From positions 1 through 35,380 of the forward strand of contig JALFCW010000127.1 in assembly GCA_022771625.1 (NCBI GenBank): DNA of 35,380 nucleotides, in the 5' to 3' direction. Source of the stretch: Prevotella sp. GTDB taxonomy: Bacteria; Bacteroidota; Bacteroidia; Bacteroidales; Bacteroidaceae. The position numbers and the translations under genes were made by a program. Below, piece after piece: positions 25,950 to 33,735 of this stretch (position 1 is the first letter of the stretch; every line of letters starts with the position of its first letter). The notes under the pieces are model-generated. The model saw nothing but the letters and a program-made list of their open reading frames with translations, was not told the DNA's origin and searched no databases.

Positions 25950-27413
25950 ATGAAGATAAAAGACGTAAGAGATTCGTTTGGAAAGTTTTTTAATACTTTC
26001 AAGATAAAGAAAGAGGAGATACTCCCCTCATTATTAATATTAGTGTTGATGTCAGCCCTCAATGCCCTTGCGTTGAGCAAGTATTACGTAGCCTTCAGCA
26101 AGACCCATCAGGCAATATGGGGCCTCTTTGTCAAATACTACCGAGTGTCGGGCTTCGACCCCATCACCTATTGCATCCTCACCGAGTGGGAACCCAAATA
26201 TAATATCTATCGCCATCCTCTCCTCGCCTTCTTCGAATATCCTTTCTATCTCCTCAACACAGGTCTTACCATGCTTTTTGATAAAAACATGGCACAGGTG
26301 ATAGTAGCCGTATTACTCGTCTTCTTCGCATATTACACATGGATATTCCTTTATAGGATACTCCGTGAGATAATAGGGCTTCGTCGCTCCGACTCCGTCC
26401 TTCTCTCCATGTTCTTCTATTCCTTCGGATATGTGATGCTCACCCTGATGGTGCCCGACCATTTTGCCGTGTCAATGTTCATGCTTGTCACCTGTCTCTA
26501 CGTCTGCGGCAAGGCAATCCAAAAAGGCAAGCAATTGGCGATATGGCAGACGTGGGTAATCTTCATCATTACTGCCGGCACCACATTGAGCAATGGAATA
26601 AAAGTCTTTCTCGATGTCCTATTCGTCAACAAAAAGCGTTTCTTCCGTCCCAAGTTTATCATATTGGCAGTGATAGTGCCCTGTGGCTTGATATGGAGCT
26701 TTGCCCGTTGGGAGTATCAGGAATACGAAGCCCCTCGCAAACGAGCCCAACAGCAAAAGAAATTAGCTGCTGCAAAAAAGGAAGACGCCAAGATGTTTGC
26801 CCTGTTCAAGGACACTACCAGTCTTACCGACTCCACCCAGATAGCCAAGGCCTTTAATAAGTTGAAGAGGCGCAAGATGTATGAGAAATACGTAGCCGAC
26901 CACAAGCAGCCATGGCATGCCCACAAGGGAACGCCCATGGGCAAGGGAGAGTTTATGCAATGGACCGATGAGACAACCTCGCGCACAGATGCCCTTGTGG
27001 AGAATATCTTTGGCGAACCAATCCAGTTGCATAAAAAATATCTCCTTGACGATGTGCTTAGAGGTCGTCCAGTAGTGGTCAGATACGACAATGCCCTCAA
27101 CTATATAGTTGAAGGCATCATAGTGCTTATGTTCCTTGCCGGTATATTGGCAGGACTACGCAGCAGGTTTTTCCTTATGATATTGGCAGGCGTGTCATTC
27201 GATGCCTTCATCCATCTGGGTTTGGGTTTCGGTCTCAATGAAGCGTTTATCATGTCCGGTCATTGGATTTTCGTCATCCCCATAGCCATCAGCTATCTGC
27301 AAAGTCGCTTGAGAGGCATCCCGCTATGGGTTACTCGCACCCTCCTGATGTTGATGACATTCTTCCTCTATGCGTATAATATCACGTTGTTCATACAGTT
27401 CTTCAACGCTTAA
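25950..27413 (+). CDS. Multipass GT-C-like membrane protein (DUF6080-like)
   Basis: This 487-residue protein has about ten membrane spans, with a soluble Lys-rich loop at about residues 255-360 between the spans. The early periplasmic loop YNIYRHPLLAFFEYPFYLLN resembles the first loop of GT-C glycosyltransferases that use polyprenyl-linked donors. I believe it belongs to the Bacteroidota family DUF6080, but recall of the family is not firm. Following a polyprenyl-phosphoribose synthase and phosphatase, a transferase using the resulting donor is the favoured hypothesis. It converges on the GT2 gene with a 4-bp overlap. Confidence 0.72.
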   Translation: MKIKDVRDSFGKFFNTFKIKKEEILPSLLILVLMSALNALALSKYYVAFSKTHQAIWGLFVKYYRVSGFDPITYCILTEWEPKYNIYRHPLLAFFEYPFYLLNTGLTMLFDKNMAQVIVAVLLVFFAYYTWIFLYRILREIIGLRRSDSVLLSMFFYSFGYVMLTLMVPDHFAVSMFMLVTCLYVCGKAIQKGKQLAIWQTWVIFIITAGTTLSNGIKVFLDVLFVNKKRFFRPKFIILAVIVPCGLIWSFARWEYQEYEAPRKRAQQQKKLAAAKKEDAKMFALFKDTTSLTDSTQIAKAFNKLKRRKMYEKYVADHKQPWHAHKGTPMGKGEFMQWTDETTSRTDALVENIFGEPIQLHKKYLLDDVLRGRPVVVRYDNALNYIVEGIIVLMFLAGILAGLRSRFFLMILAGVSFDAFIHLGLGFGLNEAFIMSGHWIFVIPIAISYLQSRLRGIPLWVTRTLLMLMTFFLYAYNITLFIQFFNA

Positions 27414-28309
27414 CGCCACTTGCGTATAGTTATAGGAATGTATGCAAGCCAGGGAGGCAGTATCACCGCAATTCGGTCGCTGAGAGGAATATTCTTTGTC
27501 AGCGACCTTCTGAGGTCGTCATAGTAAGGAGAAAGCACCGAGAACATACGATTAGCGATAAAATTCTCGTACATCTTAATCCTTCTGAGGGTGAAGAAAT
27601 CCTTAAACTCGTCCCATCTGTTTCCCATAGCCTTTCTCAACACGTCGTCGTATGCCATCTGCTCCTCAATCGTCATCCGTCTGTCGTTGGGCAATCCCGT
27701 TGTATATACATACACGCTGTCGAGTATAAACTCCACATGTGGCCGTTTCAGCAGGAAGAGCAACTGCATCAGTATATCCTCGCCCGACCGTATCACCCTC
27801 GGGGCATACAGACATTCGCTTATCATGTCTTTACGGAAAATGACTGCCCATAACACGCAGAACTTGGCCTTAGATCCCAACAGTTGGCGTATCATCCAGT
27901 CGGGATTCACCCTTCCCACAATCTTGGTTGTGATATGTTCCCCCTCGTGAGTGTCGTATGTAGCAACCACCTCGTCAGCCTCCGTTTGCTTAATAGCCTC
28001 CAATAGCAGTGCGAGCCCTTGCGGTTTCATTATGTCGTCAGCATCCGCAAAGGTTATGTAATCCCCTTTTGCATTCTCCACGCCGATGCGCCTGGCGGCA
28101 GTAACCCCACCGTTAGGCACATGTAGAACCCTGAGATTAGGATACTGTTTAGCCATCTCGTCGCATACATCTCCCGACCCATCCGTACTGCCGTCGTCAA
28201 CGGCAATCACCTCGAATGATTCTATGTCCTGCTCAAGTATGCTTTCAAGGCATGGCTCTACATATTTCAGTTTGTTATATACTGGTACTACTACCGAGAG
28301 CTCTGTCAT
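27410..28309 (-). CDS. Family 2 glycosyltransferase
   Basis: This 299-residue GT-A-fold enzyme begins MTELSVVVPVYNKLKYVEPC. The nucleotide-sugar site is seen in VIAVDDGSTDGSGD and the DxD-type ITFADADDIM; VTAARRIGVENAKGDY lies between. No membrane spans are strong. The frame can be opened 7 codons further to a TTG (28330), but the ATG at 28309 precedes the conserved strand directly. It presumably adds a sugar to a surface glycan; donor and acceptor cannot be read from sequence. It lies tail to tail with the GT-C-like gene. Confidence 0.9.
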   Translation of the reverse strand: MTELSVVVPVYNKLKYVEPCLESILEQDIESFEVIAVDDGSTDGSGDVCDEMAKQYPNLRVLHVPNGGVTAARRIGVENAKGDYITFADADDIMKPQGLALLLEAIKQTEADEVVATYDTHEGEHITTKIVGRVNPDWMIRQLLGSKAKFCVLWAVIFRKDMISECLYAPRVIRSGEDILMQLLFLLKRPHVEFILDSVYVYTTGLPNDRRMTIEEQMAYDDVLRKAMGNRWDEFKDFFTLRRIKMYENFIANRMFSVLSPYYDDLRRSLTKNIPLSDRIAVILPPWLAYIPITIRKWR

Positions 28310-28342
28310 ATAGGAAAAGTTGTTAATCAATCAAATATAATA

Positions 28343-29602
28343 TCACTCTGCAGCAAATTTCATATTCTCTGCCGCATAATTACCCAGTGCCTCATATCCT
28401 GCGGGATTCAGGTGCAACCAGTCCATTTGGTATCTCTCCTGTACCACCGATATGTTCTGCGGGTCTCTCACCACAGCGTCAAAGTCGAGCACTCCGTCAA
28501 AAGCCTTCGACTCCCTTATCCATTTGTTGATATATTGTCGTGCCGCTTCGCGGAATGGGTCACCGTTGTCATAGAAGCTCTTGAAATAAGGAGATATGGT
28601 GGCACCGTATATCTTCATCCCCTTGTCGTGTGCCTTCTTGATAAAATCCTTATAACATTCTATAATCTTCTTAGCCCTCATCTCGGCATCGCCATTAGTG
28701 CCTCCGAGGTCGTTTATTCCCTCAAACACCACGATGGTCTTCACTCCAGCTTGTTGCAAGCAGTCGCGGTCGAATCTTTTCACCGCAGGGTCGCTCAATC
28801 CTCCGAAGCATACGGCATTTCCACCGATACCCAAGTTGAGCACAGCGATATTCCTTGTGGCCTCGTTTGCCTGGAGTTTGTCAGCAAGGAAGTCTGTCCA
28901 TCTGTCCTGCAAGTTGGTTGTCGTACCGCGTCCGTCCGTAATCGAGTTGCCTATTATTGCGATAGCCTCACATCCCTCCCTTCTCACGTCGATGGTTGCG
29001 ATATTATACCAATGGTCCTCTCTTTCCGGATTCTTTGTAAAATCAGATTTGGGAGTCGCTTCACCATTTATAATATATGATGTCGTGCGCGAGCCTCTAT
29101 GACTTGTTGCGTTCTCAGGAGTTTCGCCATACGATATATTGATACTCAGTCTTTGCAGCGGTTTGAGGTTGTATGCCAGCTCATCGCTCACCACTGTCTC
29201 GCCTGCAGGGATAGTGATATTCTTCTTACCGTTGAATTTAAGGTATTTTGCCGATTTGGGATTAATCTTTATACCGATATTCGCCACATCCTCTGCAGCC
29301 ACGGGATTGCGTCCAGGGTCATTGTCGAGGTCAGCGATATATATCGACTTAATCTCCACGGGTTGCTTACTGTATTCATTCGACAGATGCAGTCGCATCA
29401 CATTTCCGCCTATCGACACCCTTACAATCTGGCGTATCGACTTACCGGTCAGTGTTCCGCTTTTGGGCATGTCGCCCTTACCTGTAAACTCCGTGGCGGT
29501 AGCCCATGTAGCCACCCATTCTCCAGCTGCTTTTTGCTTTCCCTTAGCCGACATTTCGCAGCACATCATCAATGCCAGCATCATTAAAATAATATTCTTC
29601 AT
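28343..29602 (-). CDS. Secreted SGNH/GDSL-family esterase
   Basis: This 419-residue protein has a signal peptide (MKNIILMMLALMMCCEMSAK). An N-terminal beta-rich domain (about 25-185, VATWATATEF...GNVMRLHLSN) precedes the SGNH hydrolase: block I AIIGNSITDG (Ser), block II GIGGN, block III FEGINDLGG (Asn), and block V DWLHLNPAGY (Asp-His). Such enzymes deacetylate plant or host glycans. A TTG 9 codons upstream would extend the frame, but the ATG at 29602 has a purine-rich aaagga site ahead and a normal signal peptide. The neighbouring GT2 gene is 33 bp downstream. Confidence 0.88.
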   Translation of the reverse strand: MKNIILMMLALMMCCEMSAKGKQKAAGEWVATWATATEFTGKGDMPKSGTLTGKSIRQIVRVSIGGNVMRLHLSNEYSKQPVEIKSIYIADLDNDPGRNPVAAEDVANIGIKINPKSAKYLKFNGKKNITIPAGETVVSDELAYNLKPLQRLSINISYGETPENATSHRGSRTTSYIINGEATPKSDFTKNPEREDHWYNIATIDVRREGCEAIAIIGNSITDGRGTTTNLQDRWTDFLADKLQANEATRNIAVLNLGIGGNAVCFGGLSDPAVKRFDRDCLQQAGVKTIVVFEGINDLGGTNGDAEMRAKKIIECYKDFIKKAHDKGMKIYGATISPYFKSFYDNGDPFREAARQYINKWIRESKAFDGVLDFDAVVRDPQNISVVQERYQMDWLHLNPAGYEALGNYAAENMKFAAE

Positions 29603-29626
29603 TGTTTCCTTTGATAAATTTTGCTG

Positions 29627-29634
29627 CAAAGATA
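29627..29634 (-). promoter_or_regulatory. Probable -7 element for the SGNH esterase
   Basis: Minus strand TATCTTTG, 25 bp before the ATG, matches TAnnTTTG. The upstream element is poor: the nearest candidate is 23 bp away. Confidence 0.5.
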
Positions 29635-29726
29635 CGTCTTTTTTTTGGAATACCTATCAATTTTTGTACCTAATATTATTTAATTTGTTTCATAATATCA
29701 TATTTTCACCTAATAATAACATATTA

Positions 29727-29788
29727 GAGCAAAAGACGAGAAATTCCGCCAAACATTTGGTGGTTTCATATTTTCTTTGTATCTTTGC
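29727..29788 (+). promoter_or_regulatory. Promoter-bearing repeat, copy 1
   Basis: It begins gagcaaaagacgagaaattc and ends tttctttgtatctttgcc. TTTG at 29756-29759, 20-bp spacer, TATCTTTG at 29780-29787. It is nearly identical to copies at 33793-33855 and 34533-34595. It drives the antitoxin gene at 29814. Confidence 0.85.
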
Positions 29789-29813
29789 CAACAAAAAATA
29801 AATTGTTAGTAAT

Positions 29814-30020
29814 ATGCAGACAACAGCAAGTTTAGAAGGCGTATATGTTTCATTGCCAAACTCAGATCTCAATCTGTTGAAAACATTGTCCAAGAAAATG
29901 GGTTGGTCAATAAAGCGGCAGAGAAAAAGTGGTATTGAAAAAGCTCTTGATGATGTAAAAGCTGGCAGGGTTTATGAGGCAAAGAGTGTTGAAGACTTGT
30001 TTGAGCAATTAGAGAAATGA
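29814..30020 (+). CDS. Antitoxin-like small protein of a YafQ-type module
   Basis: This 68-residue protein (MQTTASLEGVYVSLPNSDLN at the start, ending VYEAKSVEDLFEQLEK) has a short N-terminal strand region and acidic C-terminal helix, as in antitoxins of Bacteroidota type II modules. The middle LKTLSKKMGWSIKRQRKSGI is basic and could bind DNA. Its stop overlaps the start of a RelE/YafQ-like toxin fragment (ATGA), which is the main support. It has its own repeat-borne promoter. Confidence 0.7.
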   Translation: MQTTASLEGVYVSLPNSDLNLLKTLSKKMGWSIKRQRKSGIEKALDDVKAGRVYEAKSVEDLFEQLEK

Positions 30021-30145
30021 AATTCAAGATCAAATACTCTGGTACATTTAAGAAATCCTATAAGCTATGCAAAAGGAGAGGCTATGATATGTCTCTTCTT
30101 CAAGAGGCAATCAGCATATTGGCTGAAGAAGATGTCTTAAAATAA
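30017..30145 (+). pseudogene. Truncated YafQ/RelE-family toxin
   Basis: The 42 codons read MKFKIKYSGTFKKSYKLCKR and then RGYDMSLLQEAISILAEEDV before LK and a TAA. This is the N-terminal half of the YafQ fold: first strand, then the helix FKKSYKLCKRRGYDMSLL. A full toxin is about 90 residues and carries its catalytic His/Asp/Tyr residues in the missing C-terminal half. The downstream DNA shows no continuation in any frame. Toxicity is therefore not expected; the fragment could still bind the antitoxin. Confidence 0.7.
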
Positions 30146-30212
30146 TCCAACGAAATTCGAATAAAATATTTTATTCTCATCCCGCAAGGGTTTATAGCCT
30201 TGATGTCAATAG

Positions 30213-30335
30213 TGTTTCATCCTCTCGGTATTCCCAGCAGACTCATATGAGAACCGGAGGCATATTCATGTACTTAATAAGCTTATTGATGATGTCTTCG
30301 CAGGTAAGAAAACCACAATAATGAGAATAAAGTAA
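30213..30335 (+). pseudogene. Possible remnant with HxHV motif upstream of DUF2442
   Basis: A stop-to-stop frame of 40 codons without an early start reads ...FPADSYENRRHIHVLNKLID... and ends in IMRIK. The HIHV pattern recalls the DUF4160 family, whose genes commonly precede DUF2442. The rest does not match that family clearly. Weak evidence. Confidence 0.3.
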
Positions 30336-30350
30336 AAAAATGGAGGTGTT

Positions 30351-30590
30351 ATGTGCAAATACAAAGATGTGACTATCGGAATAAAGAAACTCGATTTTGG
30401 TGGAAAACGTGGAACCATGGCCGTTTATCTTACAGATGGTCGCGAGGTTATAGTGCCAATATCAATGTTTCCGGAGATAAAGAAACTAAGCAAGTCTCAA
30501 CGAGAGGATTATATGATTATGGATGACCAATATTTTTCCTTTGAGGCAATTAGTAGGATATATTCTGTTAAAGATGTATTGAAATACTAA
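30351..30590 (+). CDS. DUF2442 family protein
   Basis: This 79-residue protein has a VYLTDGREVIVPISMFPEIK core and a YFSFEAISRIYSVKDVLKY tail, both typical of DUF2442 (DGRxxxxPxxxFPxL pattern). A GGAGGT sequence lies 4-9 bp before the ATG. DUF2442 proteins often pair with DUF4160 in modules suspected to be toxin-antitoxin-like; biochemical function is unknown. A 59-residue protein follows 20 bp downstream. Confidence 0.82.
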   Translation: MCKYKDVTIGIKKLDFGGKRGTMAVYLTDGREVIVPISMFPEIKKLSKSQREDYMIMDDQYFSFEAISRIYSVKDVLKY

Positions 30591-30610
30591 TATAAAAAAG
30601 AGATAATGAT

Positions 30611-30790
30611 ATGGCAATAGCAATACGTCCAATACCAGTTTTGACAGGTAAGACTGCAGAACGATTTGAAAGACTCATTGAAGAAAGCAAAAGCTCTCCT
30701 TATACGATGATTCCTGATGATTATCGTCAATCGGTTAGAAGAATGTTAGATCGTTCTCGTAATGTCGTTATAAAAGTGCCTAAGAAATAA
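30611..30790 (+). CDS. Small 59-residue protein downstream of DUF2442
   Basis: The frame begins MAIAIRPIPVLTGKTAERFE and ends NVVIKVPKK. It is well preserved, with an AGAGATAA stretch ahead of the ATG and Bacteroidota-like codon use. The composition (basic tail, helix in the middle) and the position after DUF2442 suggest a partner or antitoxin-like accessory. No family was identified with certainty. Confidence 0.6.
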   Translation: MAIAIRPIPVLTGKTAERFERLIEESKSSPYTMIPDDYRQSVRRMLDRSRNVVIKVPKK

Positions 30791-30873
30791 TGAGTAGTTG
30801 CATACGCATCACATGTTCCTCGATTTGCTACATACTGAAATACTTCCTATGCCAACAATAAAGCATTAATCAT

Positions 30874-31040
30874 AATCTGTGATAATCAAAATATCTTTGA
30901 TATTTATAATCTGTGTAAATATGTGATAATCTGTGGACAAAAAGAATTCAGTGGATAATCCGTGGATAATAAAGCCTCTTGGAAATATTTACATCCGAGC
31001 AAAACACGAGAAATTCCGCTAAACATTTAGCGCTTCATAT
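30874..31040. repeat. Direct repeat unit, left copy (pairs with 33670)
   Basis: It runs from aatctgtgataatcaaaata through ggacaaaaagaattcagtgg and gtggataataaagcctct to gagaaattccgctaaacatt. Positions 30874-31018 align without gaps to 33670-33814, with four visible mismatches. Its end is a promoter-repeat copy that lacks the -7 element. Confidence 0.9.
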
Positions 31041-31183
31041 CCATTCTTTAGTTGTAATTCACCAAGTAACAATTTTTTTAGTAAATCCTTGGCATATGTA
31101 CTGTTGTCACTATCATAGTTGCGTACTATTGTAGCAAGGTATTCTTGACGTTCGGAACCCCTAAGGTTTAGTCTGTTAAAATC
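31019..31183 (-). pseudogene. Gene remnant, minus strand, unrecognised
   Basis: The 54 codons between an upstream TGA and the terminal TAG read DFNRLNLRGSERQEYLATIV...KDLLKKLLLGELQLKNGYEA. There is no start codon. The composition is protein-like and the stop falls inside the repeat at 30874-31040. It looks like the C-terminal end of a larger protein left behind, or a fused tail now separated by the stop from the Schlafen-like gene upstream. Family not recognised. Confidence 0.35.
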
Positions 31184-31231
31184 TCATGTATGTCTGTAAT
31201 ACTTCTTGTGAGAGTTTTCGAGCTAATACTA

Positions 31232-32602
31232 TTAACAAATAGTCCACTTTCCGTCATTGTCTTTGCCTTCATGTTTCAGAACACCTTTCTTCTGCATTGC
31301 AGAGAGGTCGCGTTCGATGGTGCGTTGGCTCACCGACAAAGTCTCCGACATTTGTTTGCCGGTGATTGTCGGAGACTCTTTGATGAGATTGAGTATTTTC
31401 TGTTGACGCTCAGTGAGTTTCGTCTCCGACATGTCTCCGTCATGGTCTCCGACATTAGAGGTGTTGGAGGAGGCGAAGATGACGGTCTGGAATTGGGTTG
31501 GAGTAGATTTGAACACAGGCTTCAGCTCGTCTTTATAACCTTCCAAGGCTTTGGTCTCATTACAAATGCGTGTGAGTCCGCTACCTCGTTTCTCCATATA
31601 GTCAAGTTGAGCCATCACATTTGCAAGTATGGGATTACGCCTTTCAGAAGACACATCTTTGATGTCCAAATCCTGTATCAGCACACCATTGTACATCCCT
31701 CCTGGGGATGTTACAGTGAGGCGGTCATCATAAATGTCAAGATGAACTTCACTACCCATTACGGTGTAGTCACGATGGATGAAATGGTTTACCATTGCTT
31801 CAAGAACTGCTCGCTCAGCATACTCCGGCTTGTTCTTTCGTCCATCAGGCAGTTTCTCCCAGCCTCTCTTGGTGTTAGACTTGACGAAGTTCATGGCTTC
31901 ACGGAGCAACATGAGGACATTGCCTGTAAACTCTGTATCATTGATGGCATCGCCCTTTTCCGTTCCATCCCATCGGGTACAATAAAGGCGAGATTGCCAT
32001 AAAGGACAATCATCGGCGAACAATGCACCTGCATTCGTTAGGTGTCTTGCACCTGTCACAAGACCAAATGATAATAAATACTTCTTGTCCCATTCTTGTT
32101 TGGTGCGGTCTTTGAACGAGTTCGCCAATATCGTAAAGGAATAGTCCTCTGCTTTATAGTCTGTGTGAAGGGAGTCAAAAGTTTTGTTGGAACCTTTCAG
32201 TACCAAGCGAACCATCTGTTCTGCCGTGGCAGGAAGACTTTCATCACCAATTCGAACAAATGCAATACGCTGACCATCGCCAACGTAGTAATATGGGGTA
32301 TAATGCCCTGCGTTGACTTTGAGTTGCATGACATGTAAACCATCTATACCATGGGGAATCATCTCCACCTCTGGCAGGGGATCCATATAGTCACGAATCC
32401 TGCTACTGATGGCCTCGCATATATGCTGCACGTCATTAAGACCTTTGACGATGCCGTCATTATCAATGCCAAAAAAAAGGGAACCACCCAAGCCATTGGC
32501 AAAGGCACTTACACTCTTCAACCAACTCTTAGGTTTCTTCTCTTCAAGCATCACCTTGAAGTCGTATGCTGTACATTCGCTTATAAGATTATTTAATTCC
32601 AT
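31232..32602 (-). CDS. Schlafen/AlbA_2-domain ATP-binding transcriptional regulator-like protein
   Basis: This 456-residue protein starts with an AlbA_2 (Schlafen-like) domain: KSVSAFANGLGGSLFFGIDN and FVRIGDESLPA. The centre matches the HATPase_c_4 region of the same family (EAMVNHFIHRDY, YDDRLTVTSPGGMYNG, RNPILANVMAQLDYMEKRGS). The C terminus is a winged helix (LTERQQKILNLIKESPTITG...SQRTIERDLSAMQKKGVLKH). The family is annotated as a putative regulator or helicase-like protein, with some members in defence contexts. Its start overlaps a small membrane-protein gene by 14 bp. The locus is flanked by direct repeats. Confidence 0.88.
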   Translation of the reverse strand: MELNNLISECTAYDFKVMLEEKKPKSWLKSVSAFANGLGGSLFFGIDNDGIVKGLNDVQHICEAISSRIRDYMDPLPEVEMIPHGIDGLHVMQLKVNAGHYTPYYYVGDGQRIAFVRIGDESLPATAEQMVRLVLKGSNKTFDSLHTDYKAEDYSFTILANSFKDRTKQEWDKKYLLSFGLVTGARHLTNAGALFADDCPLWQSRLYCTRWDGTEKGDAINDTEFTGNVLMLLREAMNFVKSNTKRGWEKLPDGRKNKPEYAERAVLEAMVNHFIHRDYTVMGSEVHLDIYDDRLTVTSPGGMYNGVLIQDLDIKDVSSERRNPILANVMAQLDYMEKRGSGLTRICNETKALEGYKDELKPVFKSTPTQFQTVIFASSNTSNVGDHDGDMSETKLTERQQKILNLIKESPTITGKQMSETLSVSQRTIERDLSAMQKKGVLKHEGKDNDGKWTIC

Positions 32603-32771
32603 ATGTTTTCGTGTCCTGATGATTGGTGTACCCTTTGATTATCTCCAATGCACGAATTGCAATGGCACGAACTTTCTTAACCTTGTTTTCTTCACGCTTA
32701 GCAAGAAAAAAAGTTCCAAAATAAGTTCCAATTAATGCACTTGCAAGTGCTGTTGTAATATCAACCCACAT
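32589..32771 (-). CDS. Small single-span membrane protein preceding the AlbA_2 gene
   Basis: This 60-residue protein has one predicted span (ITTALASALIGTYFGTFFLA), then a basic tail KREENKVKKVRAIAIRALEI. The 3' end overlaps the start of the 31232 gene by 14 bp, implying translational coupling. It has no recognised family. The pairing suggests a membrane partner or sensor for the regulator. Confidence 0.6.
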   Translation of the reverse strand: MWVDITTALASALIGTYFGTFFLAKREENKVKKVRAIAIRALEIIKGYTNHQDTKTYGIK

Positions 32772-32814
32772 AGGAAAATTCGAATCTGTTTAACTATAAT
32801 GATTTATGTATACA

Positions 32815-32832
32815 GGCGTATATATATACGCC
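32815..32832. promoter_or_regulatory. 18-bp perfect palindrome, possible operator
   Basis: ggcgtatatatatacgcc equals its own reverse complement. On the minus strand it lies 11 bp downstream of a TAACTTTG (32844-32851) -7-like box and 43 bp upstream of the small membrane-protein ATG, where a repressor would cover the start of transcription. The winged-helix protein of this operon is a candidate binder. Confidence 0.5.
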
Positions 32833-32851
32833 AAATATAGCCACAAAGTTA

Positions 32852-33118
32852 ATGAATTAACTTCAGAAATGGAAAAAAACATTGTCACAATCTCTTAATT
32901 TTATGCATTTTTAGCGAAAATTATTGGTAAAGATTGCAAAACAAGGAACTTTTAAGCCTTTTTTTTGTTTATTTAAAGAAGTTACATGGCCGCGGATTCA
33001 ACTAGCAAGTCCGAAGTGTTAAATCTAAAGGTGGTTGATATACAGAGGCTTATCTCTATATGTTTTTCGTTATTTATGGTCGTTTAGAGGTCTCTAAATA
33101 CAAAAGTTGATACTTTTT
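32852..33118. other. Gene-free stretch before the terminator
   Basis: A/T-rich with small hairpins such as tttagaggtctctaaa (near 33084-33099). No coding frame or recognised RNA was seen. Confidence 0.5.
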
Positions 33119-33152
33119 GTCCCGCAGGGTTTGCGCCCTGTGGGACGTTTTT
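33119..33152 (+). terminator. Hairpin terminator with TTTGCG loop
   Basis: An 11-bp stem (GTCCCGCAGGG / CCCTGTGGGAC, one G-T pair) closes a TTTGCG loop and is followed by gttttta. The same stem and loop recur at 35019-35044. Confidence 0.75.
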
Positions 33153-33154
33153 AT

Positions 33155-33330
33155 ACCAAGCCGTGAACTTGCGAAGCAAGCCGTAATCACGAAGTGCCGT
33201 GGATAATATCTATGCGGAGCTGGCCGTGCCTTTGAAAAAGCCGTGTTCATCCGTGCCAAAAATAAAATCTGTGATAATCACAATATCTTTAGATATTAAA
33301 AAATCTGTGCTAATCTGTGATAATCTGTGG
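33155..33330. repeat. Partial repeat copy
   Basis: It contains gtgaacttgcgaagcaagcc, gccgtggataatatctatgc, ccgtgcc and aatctgtgataatcacaata, in the same order as 33556-33735, hence a partial direct duplication. Confidence 0.75.
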
Positions 33331-33735
33331 ACAAAAAGAATTCAGACCACAGATGGTTTTTATAGACCACAGATTAGCACAGATTGACACAGATTAAGAG
33401 CCAAAGGCTCTGATTAGGATGATTATTTAATTTTTTAGGCACGGATGGACGCGGCTTTTAAAAAAGACACGGCTGGCTGCGCGATGGGAATGGCTTAATT
33501 TGCATTTAAGCTATACTAAAGTATAGACACGGCTCGTTACCGCAGAGCAAACTAAGCCGTGAACTTGCGAAGCAAGCCGTAACCACGAAGTGCCGTGGAT
33601 AATATCTATGCGGAGCCAAGCCGTGCCTTTATTAAAAATAAAGCCGTGTATTTCCGTGCCAAAAATAAAAATCTGTGATAATCAAAATATCTTTGATATT
33701 TATAATCTGTGTAAATCTGTGCTAATCTGTGGACA
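33312..33735. repeat. Composite repeat block, inverted copy of 5813-6271
   Basis: The reverse complement reproduces the series at 5.8-6.3 kb: cacagatt units, cacggcttggctccgc, ttgcttcgcaagttcacgg, ctatactttagtata, gccattcccatcg, gcagccagccgtgtc, catccgtgcctaaaaaa, and aatcatcctaatcagag. No coding frame is present. Confidence 0.88.
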
